From Verrucomicrobia subdivision 3 bacterium UBA693 (GTDB lineage: Bacteria; Verrucomicrobiota; Verrucomicrobiia; Limisphaerales; UBA8199), in the NCBI GenBank assembly GCA_002298785.1, contig DBMR01000062.1, positions 1 to 54,647 on the forward strand: 54,647 bases of DNA, in the 5' to 3' direction. This document shows positions 25,358 to 32,184 of this stretch, piece by piece; the stretch's first letter is position 1; each line of letters begins with the position of its first letter. The notes under the pieces were generated by a model, which saw only the letters and a list, made by a program, of their open reading frames with translations, made no database searches and was not told the DNA's origin. A program made the translations under genes and the position numbers.

Positions 25358-25400
25358 CCCGTCACAAAACCCGTCACGCGACCTGTCACGTACCCGTCAC
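25358..25400. repeat. iteron-like CCCGTCAC array, copy 2
   Basis: Units start at 25358, 25370, 25382 and 25393 with the same 12, 12, 11 spacing as copy 1. Two more units lie at 25306 and 25315, one more than in copy 1. Confidence 0.7.
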
Positions 25401-25445
25401 GAGCAGGGATGATGGAGGGGGGTAGCACGCGAAGCCGACAAGGCG

Positions 25446-26256
25446 CGTGAATGTGGGCCGGGTGACTGTGCTTGAGCTTTGATTGGAACCTCGCGCTCCG
25501 CCCGAACACTGAGTTTGGACATGATGAACGGGATTCACAGGATGGGACGAAGGCGGTCGCGGCCGGCAAAGCGGGTATTGCACCCGGAAACAGGACCGAC
25601 CGCTTCTGGTCCAACCGGTTGGGTTTTGTTTTACGACCGCTCAGATGATCAGGCCTCACTTATTCCTTTGAATTATCTTGACCCGATTAAGGTCGGGCAT
25701 ATGGTTGGCTTATGCTATGGCAGCAAGGAATGCCTTCCCGGTTCAACGGCGCTGAGTCTACTCGCCAACAAGCACTCCTGCTATACTTCCATCAAGATGC
25801 GTTGAGCCTCCGCGTGATGACTGACGCGCGAGTCTCCGCCAGCGACAATGCGCGAGTGGTGGCGCGGCACAGCCAGGAGAAGACGCGCGCGATCAATACG
25901 AGGGACACGTGGTTAAATCTGGGGAGTTCAAAACCAGAAGTGGCCCCGCGCACGAGCAATTGGACGGGCCTGGAGCAAACAGCGGGGACCAAGAAGCACC
26001 AAAGTTATGACCGAGTTAAATTCCAAAAACAACCCAAGCTATGGGTTGACCCCTTTTACGGTCCCGGCTTGCAGGCAACCTTCTTCCGTCTGCAGCTCTG
26101 GCAGCCAACGCTCCGCGCGGGATCATCGCCCGGTGGCAGCGCTCCCTTGCAAGCTTCTCTATTGTGGGGGCCGGTCAAAACCGGTATTTCAGGGCATGCT
26201 TTCGTTTCGCAAACTCAGCCGCGGCCGGAGCCGGGAAATTTGTTGCCGCTGACGCA
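25446..26256. other. gene-poor spacer upstream of lhgO
   Basis: About 800 bases with open frames but no product I recognise and no sustained coding character. At 25517-25547 a stretch reading GATGAACGGGATTCACAGGA resembles a dispersed repeat often seen between genes in environmental bacteria (from memory). No confident promoter for lhgO was found. Confidence 0.5.
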
Positions 26257-27462
26257 ATGAACACCACCGACTTCCTGGTCATTGGCGGCGGCATCGTCGG
26301 CATCAGCATCGCCCGGGAACTCCAGCGCCGGAACCCCGGAAGAACTGTCAGCCTGGTGGAGAAGGAACCTGAATCCGCCCTGCACGCCAGCGGGCGCAAC
26401 AGCGGCGTCCTCCACGCCGGGTTTTATTATACCGCCGACAGTCTGAAGGCCCGGTTCACGCGCGACGGCAACCGCATCCTCACCAACTACTGCCTGGAGA
26501 AGAAGATCGCGCTCAACCGCTGCGGAAAACTAGTGGTCGCGCGTTCCGCTGCGGACTTGCCGCAAATGGACGAACTCCTTCGCCGTGGCCAGGCGAACGG
26601 CGTGCAACTGCAAGCGATATCCGAGGCCGAGGCGCGCAAGATTGAACCGAGAGTGAAAACGTTCGAGCGAGCCATCTTTTCCCCGACGACCGCCACGGCG
26701 GACCCGGCGGAAGTGGTGCTCGCGATGCGGGATGACGCGGTGAAAGAAGGGGTCAGATTTCACTATCGTGCCGAGTACCTGGGCTGCAAGGATGGCACCG
26801 TGCGGACGCGGGGAGGCGATTTCTCCCCCGGTTACGTGATCAATGCGGCCGGCCTGTATGCCGACCGCGTTGCGCGCGACTATGGCTTCTCTCAGGAGTA
26901 CCGCATTCTGCCCTTCAAAGGAATCTACCTCTATTCCGAGGAGCCAACGGGCAACCTTAAGACAAACATCTATCCCGTCCCCGATCTGAGGAACCCCTTC
27001 CTCGGCGTGCATTTTACCGTCCGGGTGGATGGGAAGATCAAGATCGGCCCGACGGCGATACCGGCTTTCTGGCGGGAACAATACGAAGGTCTGCAGAATT
27101 TCAAACTGGGCGAGTTTGCGGAAATCATTTTTCGGGATCTTGGTTTGCTGATGTTCGCCGGCTTTGACTTCAAGCGAATCGCGGCCGAGGAGACCCTCAA
27201 GTACTTCAAGCCCAGGCTGGTTTCGCTCTCCTCTGAATTGCTGGAAGGGGTTGAATTGAAAGACTACCGGCACTGGGGCAAACCTGGCATACGCGCCCAG
27301 TTGCTGAACATCGAGACCCGCAAACTCGAAATGGATTTCGTGATCCAGGGCGACCACCGCTCGCTTCACGTCCTCAACGCCGTCTCCCCGGCTTGGACCT
27401 GCTCCGTGCCGTTCGCCGGTTATGTTTGTGACCGGTTGCAGAGTCTGCTGCGGCAAGGTTAG
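26257..27462 (+). CDS. lhgO: L-2-hydroxyglutarate oxidase
   Basis: FAD enzyme that oxidises L-2-hydroxyglutarate to 2-oxoglutarate, passing electrons to the quinone pool or oxygen. The dinucleotide-binding N terminus is FLVIGGGIVGISIARELQRR with a following VEKE acidic end; SGRNSGVLHAGFYY (about 45-60) and KARFTRDGN are LhgO-specific within the DAO family. The C terminus (HVLNAVSPAWTCSVPFAGYV) also fits. The start at 26257 (MNTTDFLVIGGG) is chosen over a longer frame at 26164. 401 residues. No lysine-degradation partner is adjacent. Confidence 0.93.
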   Translation: MNTTDFLVIGGGIVGISIARELQRRNPGRTVSLVEKEPESALHASGRNSGVLHAGFYYTADSLKARFTRDGNRILTNYCLEKKIALNRCGKLVVARSAADLPQMDELLRRGQANGVQLQAISEAEARKIEPRVKTFERAIFSPTTATADPAEVVLAMRDDAVKEGVRFHYRAEYLGCKDGTVRTRGGDFSPGYVINAAGLYADRVARDYGFSQEYRILPFKGIYLYSEEPTGNLKTNIYPVPDLRNPFLGVHFTVRVDGKIKIGPTAIPAFWREQYEGLQNFKLGEFAEIIFRDLGLLMFAGFDFKRIAAEETLKYFKPRLVSLSSELLEGVELKDYRHWGKPGIRAQLLNIETRKLEMDFVIQGDHRSLHVLNAVSPAWTCSVPFAGYVCDRLQSLLRQG

Positions 27463-27518
27463 AAGACCTGGGCGGAGGAGGAGTCTCGTGGCTGGCCTCG
27501 GTAGTGGTTCTCGGGGGG

Positions 27519-28163
27519 CTATCGCGCCAATCGAAAGGAGAGCTGCGGATCCAGCATGGGGCTGATCACCTGGATATGCCCGTCGACGATTACCGGCAGA
27601 TTGGTATCCACCACGCTGAACCATCCTCCCGAAGAACCAAGGTTTACGGTTTCCTGCAAATGGTAACCGGCATAGCTAAACCCGGCGTAACTGGCGGGCC
27701 ACGATAGAACAACATTCGTTCCGGCCAGGGTGATGGTGAGTTGCGGCTGGAACGAGAGACTGAACACCGTGCCATTGCCCGAACCGCCACCATACTGCGC
27801 CGTCCCGTACAGGGTGTTGCCCGATAACATCAATCCGGCAAATGGATTAGCTCCGTCGCTGTTGACAGAGTTGTTTCCCTCGAAATGGGTCGCCGTGAAA
27901 CCGTGCAAGGTTGTGAACCCGGCCCCGTCGGTGCCGATGGCGAATAGCGTGCCTCGGCCCGAGCTGCCACCATATTGGGTCGTCCCATAAAGCGTATTGC
28001 CCGATAACATCAATTCGCCCATCGGATTAGCTCCGTCGCTGTTGGTATTATTAGTCTGATCGAGTGCCGTGAAACTATGCAAAATGGTAAAGCCCGTGCC
28101 GTCGGTGTGGACGGCGAACACCGTGCCTTGGCCCGCCCCCCCCGCCATAAGTTGCCGCCCCAT
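27519..28163 (-). CDS. GloVer-repeat protein, C-terminal fragment after frameshift
   Basis: Continues the protein encoded upstream in another frame. It contains the rest of repeat 12, repeats 13 and 14, then about 75 residues (LTITLAGTNVVLSWPASYAG...DTNLPVIVDG...LSFRLAR) forming a C-terminal fibronectin- or Ig-like domain with no membrane anchor. On its own it has no signal peptide. Removing one G from the G8 run at 28136-28143 joins it in frame to the longer piece, giving the repeat consensus exactly. Confidence 0.75.
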   Translation of the reverse strand: MGRQLMAGGAGQGTVFAVHTDGTGFTILHSFTALDQTNNTNSDGANPMGELMLSGNTLYGTTQYGGSSGRGTLFAIGTDGAGFTTLHGFTATHFEGNNSVNSDGANPFAGLMLSGNTLYGTAQYGGGSGNGTVFSLSFQPQLTITLAGTNVVLSWPASYAGFSYAGYHLQETVNLGSSGGWFSVVDTNLPVIVDGHIQVISPMLDPQLSFRLAR

Positions 28164-30066
28164 ACAGGGTGTTGCCGGATAAGCTCAATCTGGAATACGG
28201 AACAGCCCCGTCGCTGTCGTGGTTGAAACTATGCAGATTCGTAAACCCCGTGCCATCGGTGTGAACGGAAAAAACGATGCCCGCACCTGAACCGCCTTGG
28301 CTCGCCGTCCCATACAGGGTGTTGTTGGTGAGAACCAACCCGCCATAGGGCAAGCCTCCGTCGCTACCGCCCGTGAAGCTGTGCAGGTTGGTAAAGCCCG
28401 TGCCGTCGGTGTGGAGGGCGAACACGCCACCCTGAATTGCTGTGCCGTAGAGGATGTTTCCCGACAAAATCAATCCGCCATGCGGATAGCTTCCGTCGCT
28501 GTATGTGAAATCATGCAGGTTCGTAAACCCCGTGCCATCGGTGTTGACGGCAAACACGGTGCCGTTACCTGAACTACCTCCATAAAGCGCCGTCCCATAA
28601 AGGGTGTTGCCCGACAAAAGCAATTCGGCACCCGGACTGCCTCCGTCGCTGCCAATGAAATTGTGCAGATTCGTAAACCCTGTGCCATCGATGTGCACGG
28701 CGAACACCGTGCCCTTGCCTGAACTGCCGCCCGCACCGGACGTCCCAAAAAGCATCTTGCCTGATGAATTAGTAATCAAACCGGCATAGGGAGTGGCTCC
28801 GTCACGATTGGTAGAAGGAATGGAGGTTGCCGAGAAACTGTGCAGGTTCGTAAAGCCGGTGCCATCGGTGTGGACGGAAAACGCAGCGCCCTCGCCCGAA
28901 CTGCCGTCATACCGTGCCGCCCCAAACAAGGTGTTGCCCGACAAGACTAATCCGGCATGCGGGTAAAGAAGGTCGCTGCCGCCGGAGAAATTATGCAGGT
29001 TCGTAAAGCCGGTGCCATCGGTGTACAAAGCGAACAGCGTGCCACTGGCGGAGTTGCCGCCCGCAGCCGTCGTCCCGTATAGAATATTATTGGTGAGAGC
29101 CAAAACGGCGTACGGCACACCTCCACCGCTGCCGCCAGAGAAGCTATGCAGGTTCTTAAAGCCCGAGCCGTCGGTGTGCACGGCAAACACCGTTCCATCA
29201 CCCAAACTGCCCCCACCAGCCGCCGTTCCAAACAAGGTGTTGCCAGATACAATCAATCCGGCATGCGGGTAAGCACCGTCGCTGTTGGTACTGGGATAAG
29301 AACTAGAGTCAACCGCGGTAAAACCATGCAGGTTCTTAAAGCCCGTGCCATCGGTGCGAACGGCAAACACCGTGCCATTGCCCGAACCGCCGCCGCCAAT
29401 CGTCGTCCCGTACAGCGTGTTGCCCAATACAATCAATCCGGCGTCCGGATTAATTCCGTCGCTGCCAGAGAAGCTATGCAAATTCGTAAAGCCCGTGCCA
29501 TCGGTGTTGACGGCGAACACCGTGCCAAGGCCCGAACTACCGCCATACTGCGCCGTCCCATACAAGGTGTTGCCCAATAAGCTTAGTCCAGCAGTCGGCC
29601 CAAATCCGTCGCTGTTGGTGTTGGGATATGAGCTATAGTCAACGGCCGAAAAACTATGCAGAGTGGCAAATCCCAACCCATCGGTATTGACGGCGAACAC
29701 CGTGCCGAAACCTGCGCTTCCGCCTTCCCTGGCCGTCCCAAACAGGGTGTTGCCCGATAAAATCAACCCAGCCTGCGGCGAAGCCCCGTCATGGCCGCCA
29801 GTGAAACTATGCAGGGTCGTGAAACCGGTGCCATCAGTATTGACCTTGAACACGGTGCCGGCTTGCGAACTGCCGCCATTCGCCGCTGTTCCATAGAGGA
29901 CGTTGCCCGACAAGACGAAACCATTCGGATTAGCCCCGTCAGTGTTGGTGTAACTCGGATAAGCGGTGAAACTATGCAGGATCGTGAAGGTTTGGGCTGT
30001 CGCCCAGGTAGATGATGTTGAATGTAGCACAGCGATCAGCAGGGACAGGAATAATTGAGTTTTCAT
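28075..30066 (-). CDS. secreted GloVer (Gloeo_Verruco) repeat protein, frameshifted
   Basis: Begins with a signal peptide (MKTQLFLSLLIAVLHSTSSTWA; ATG at 30066, well inside a longer frame to 30258). It consists of about 12 repeats of some 50 residues with consensus DGxxPxAGLxLSGNTLYGTAxxGG-SSGxGTVFAVxTDGTGF-TxLHSF; two more lie in the downstream fragment, 14 in all, probably folding as a beta-propeller or solenoid. This matches the Gloeo_Verruco repeat (TIGR03803). The frame breaks in repeat 12 at a run of eight G. Exported, presumably surface; function unknown. It is downstream of a HAF-repeat protein on the same strand. Confidence 0.85.
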   Translation of the reverse strand: MKTQLFLSLLIAVLHSTSSTWATAQTFTILHSFTAYPSYTNTDGANPNGFVLSGNVLYGTAANGGSSQAGTVFKVNTDGTGFTTLHSFTGGHDGASPQAGLILSGNTLFGTAREGGSAGFGTVFAVNTDGLGFATLHSFSAVDYSSYPNTNSDGFGPTAGLSLLGNTLYGTAQYGGSSGLGTVFAVNTDGTGFTNLHSFSGSDGINPDAGLIVLGNTLYGTTIGGGGSGNGTVFAVRTDGTGFKNLHGFTAVDSSSYPSTNSDGAYPHAGLIVSGNTLFGTAAGGGSLGDGTVFAVHTDGSGFKNLHSFSGGSGGGVPYAVLALTNNILYGTTAAGGNSASGTLFALYTDGTGFTNLHNFSGGSDLLYPHAGLVLSGNTLFGAARYDGSSGEGAAFSVHTDGTGFTNLHSFSATSIPSTNRDGATPYAGLITNSSGKMLFGTSGAGGSSGKGTVFAVHIDGTGFTNLHNFIGSDGGSPGAELLLSGNTLYGTALYGGSSGNGTVFAVNTDGTGFTNLHDFTYSDGSYPHGGLILSGNILYGTAIQGGVFALHTDGTGFTNLHSFTGGSDGGLPYGGLVLTNNTLYGTASQGGSGAGIVFSVHTDGTGFTNLHSFNHDSDGAVPYSRLSLSGNTLYGAATYGGGGGPRHGVRRPHRRHGLYHFA
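28136..28143 (-). other. G8 homopolymer at the frameshift
   Basis: Eight C on the plus strand (eight G in the gene). The repeat consensus requires seven. The extra base shifts the frame and gives a premature end at 28075. It may be a slipped-strand on/off switch or a sequencing error. Confidence 0.8.
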
Positions 30067-30091
30067 ATTTGTTTTAATGGTTGGTTTGATC

Positions 30092-30129
30092 TGTTTGTTT
30101 CCTTCGTTTTTCTTCGCTTCCTTCTGTTT
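30092..30129. repeat. TTCGTTT-CTTCGCTTCCTT dispersed repeat
   Basis: CCTTCGTTTTTCTTCGCTTC and following bases closely resemble the stretch at 53109-53134 (CCTTCGTTTCCTTTGCTTCC). Short AAGGAAGCGAAG-type repeats of this kind are often found between genes in Planctomycetes and Verrucomicrobia (from memory). Lies in the leader of the GloVer gene. Confidence 0.5.
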
Positions 30130-30322
30130 AAATTCACGGCCTCGTCTTGCCAGCCCCATGTGCTTTACCCTGGGGCGTGGCGTCGTCAGCTTGGGGTATG
30201 GCCAGATTTGTTGTTTTTCATGGGGGGCAGGTGTAAGGGGTTTTCCGCACCTGACCACCCCAGGTTATGTTTAAGCATAGGTCCGGGCATTGAGTGTCCC
30301 CACGCCGGAGTCGTGGCCTGGC

Positions 30323-31222
30323 TTAACGCTTGGGCGTTCCGATGAAGCCATGGTCGACGCCGTCCGCGCCAATGTAATCCCCGACGATGATGCCGTTGTT
30401 AGCAACCGTGCTGATCTCCGACGCCAGGGAGTCAGGCGGATCAATGGTAGTGAAGACGCCCTTAGAGTAGAGGAAGCCGTGGGTGTTGCCCGAAGCGTCG
30501 TCATACCATCCCGACACCTGGCCGAGGTCGTTGATGGAGAGCGACAGGGAGTCAAGGGCACCAGGCGGCTCGACGTGGCTGAAGACGCCATTGACGCGCA
30601 TCATGGCGTGAGTGAGGCCACCTGCCTCATCGGTGGTAAACCCGCACACGTCCCCCCGCTCATTGATCCCGTCCAGCCCAGTTCCAAACGCGCCGGGAAA
30701 GTTGACGTCCGTGAAGACGCCGTTTCGCCAGACGAATCCATAGGGCTTGGTGGCTCCTTCCGACGGGATGCGGCCGATGCCCACGACCTGCCCCCGGTCG
30801 TTCATATGGACGACGGTGGTGCGGGTCGAACCAGGATAGTCAATGGTCGTCAGGACGTCGTTGACCACCACGAAGCCGTGCCGTCGCGCCGGATGGGCCG
30901 GGTCGTCGCGGTAAACGCCGCCGAAATGGCCGCGGTGGTTGATCGCCGACAAGCTGGTGAACCAGGCGCCGGGCACGTCGAATTGATGGAACTTCTCGCT
31001 AGTTGCGCAGAGAAACCAGCCGTGTGTGTTTCCGTCTGCGTCGGCAAAATCCCCTGCCATTGTCTGGGTGGTGTATCCGATCACCTCGGTGCCGGTCGCA
31101 CCGGGAAAATCGATCCTGGTGAAGGCATACTGCGCGGTCGCCGGCCGCGGCGCCGCCAAGGTGAGTCCGGCCAGAACGACTGCAGAAAGAGAGAGAATGA
31201 TACGGCGGGTGGGCCGGTTCAT
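30323..31222 (-). CDS. secreted HAF-repeat protein
   Basis: 299 residues with a signal peptide (MNRPTRRIILSLSAVVLAG...PATA; ATG at 31222 inside a longer frame). The body has about six imperfect repeats of some 40 residues containing IND/RGxVVG...HGF-hydrophobic and TxIDxPGA segments, as in the HAF (TIGR02913) extracellular repeat family. Exported; function unknown. It lies between the sigma factor and the GloVer protein, all on the minus strand, 256 bases before the GloVer gene. Confidence 0.8.
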   Translation of the reverse strand: MNRPTRRIILSLSAVVLAGLTLAAPRPATAQYAFTRIDFPGATGTEVIGYTTQTMAGDFADADGNTHGWFLCATSEKFHQFDVPGAWFTSLSAINHRGHFGGVYRDDPAHPARRHGFVVVNDVLTTIDYPGSTRTTVVHMNDRGQVVGIGRIPSEGATKPYGFVWRNGVFTDVNFPGAFGTGLDGINERGDVCGFTTDEAGGLTHAMMRVNGVFSHVEPPGALDSLSLSINDLGQVSGWYDDASGNTHGFLYSKGVFTTIDPPDSLASEISTVANNGIIVGDYIGADGVDHGFIGTPKR

Positions 31223-31550
31223 AATAATTCTCCGTTCGTGACAAGTTCTGATCGGCGTCGTGGATTCCAATGGTTGCGCGGCGCCGAGGCCACGGCCATT
31301 TGTTGCTAATGTTTTCACGTATTTTTCCTTTGTGCCCAGGCGTTTTGCGCCCAAGCGGTTAATGGTTTACCTGGTTTCCGAGCACAGGACTCACCTACGC
31401 GGCAAATTCCCGGCAGTGAGTTAAACGTCGTCGTTAGTGACGAGAGTTCGCCCACCGTTAACCAGTGCGAGATTTCAGGAAGAAAGGCGCAAAGAATCCA
31501 AACGGAGGTCAGAGGTTAGAAGATAGCGGGCGGAGGTCAAAACCTCCCGC
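31223..31550. other. spacer between HAF gene and sigma factor
   Basis: About 330 bases with no coding frame of note. It contains the hairpin after the sigma gene at its right end and AGGCGTTTTGCGCCC, a small stem, near 31339. The HAF gene promoter is probably here, but I see no clear boxes. Confidence 0.4.
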
Positions 31551-31551
31551 T
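31525..31551 (-). terminator. hairpin after the ECF sigma gene
   Basis: On the minus strand AGCGGGAGGT, loop TTTG, then ACCTCCGCCCGCT (two extra bases bulged) overlaps the stop codon. The trailing TATCTTCT is a poor U tract, so termination is likely but not certain. Confidence 0.5.
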
Positions 31552-32135
31552 CAATTCTTCTGGGCTTTCAGCTCGTGGAAAAGCCAGGCGCGGGCGTGGG
31601 CCCAGTAGTTGTCCGCGGTGCGGGCGGAGATGCCGAGAGCCTCGGCGGCTTCATCCATGGTCATGCCGACGAAATAACGCAGTTTGACCAAATCCGCTTC
31701 CGACTTGCTCTGCGCGGCGAGTTTGTCGAGGGCCTCATTTACGCCCAGGAGTTGGTCGTCCTCGCTCGGGGAAGCAATGTCCACCTTCTCGAGATCGACG
31801 CGTTGCTGGCCACCCCCGCGACGGAGCGCGCGCTTGCGCCGGGCGTTGTCAATGAGGATGCGGCGCATCGCCTCGGCCGCAGCGGCGAAGAAATGTGCGC
31901 GGTTTGCGAATTTCGGAGTATCCTTGCCCACCAATCGCAGCCATGCCTCGTGCACCAGCGCCGTGGGCTGGAGAGTTTGACCTGCCGCTTCATTTGCCAT
32001 CCTGGAGGCCGCCAGTTTGCGCAACTCCTCATAGACGACTGGGAGCAGCTCATCAGCGGCCTGCGGATCACCTTGCTCGATAGCTTTCAGGATGCGCGTG
32101 ACATCGCTCACACCTGAAGTGATATCGCGTTCCAT
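31551..32135 (-). CDS. ECF-type RNA polymerase sigma factor
   Basis: 194 residues. Region 2 (DELLPVVYEELRKLAASRMANEAAGQTLQPTALVHEAWLRLV...HFFAAAAEAMRRILIDNARRK) and region 4 (LRYFVGMTMDEAAEALGISARTADNYWAHARAWLF) match the TIGR02999 (Sig-70_X6) group typical of Planctomycetes, Acidobacteria and Verrucomicrobia. No anti-sigma factor is next to it; instead a Ser/Thr kinase gene lies 49 bases upstream on the same strand. In such groups the kinase is thought to replace the anti-sigma factor. Confidence 0.9.
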   Translation of the reverse strand: MERDITSGVSDVTRILKAIEQGDPQAADELLPVVYEELRKLAASRMANEAAGQTLQPTALVHEAWLRLVGKDTPKFANRAHFFAAAAEAMRRILIDNARRKRALRRGGGQQRVDLEKVDIASPSEDDQLLGVNEALDKLAAQSKSEADLVKLRYFVGMTMDEAAEALGISARTADNYWAHARAWLFHELKAQKN

Positions 32136-32184
32136 TAGGTGGGAACAGAAAATAACGCCACCAGCACCAATCTTCAGACGGCGC

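Larger units (their letters stand above)
25095..25445. repeat. segmental duplication, copy 2 (rsmI C-terminal fragment)
   Basis: Second copy of the block at 24398-24734. It encodes the RsmI C-terminal peptide (GTPARLLEIVQN...NRDLAATPTATSP) from 25095 to a stop at 25237, with no catalytic part upstream, so it is not a working gene. It carries an extra GTCAC unit and diverges near GTAGCACGCGA. Confidence 0.9.

Noticed and set aside
25479..26260. Two plus-strand frames of 108 and 182 codons upstream of lhgO
   Set aside because: Mutually overlapping in different frames, no motif or ribosome site, composition unlike a folded protein; treated as spacer.
26530..27624. Minus-strand frame antisense to lhgO
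   Set aside because: Mirror frame of a confident FAD oxidase gene.
28075..30066. CRISPR-like repetition
   Set aside because: The regular repeats are about 150 bases, diverged and coding (GloVer units), without uniform repeats or spacers.
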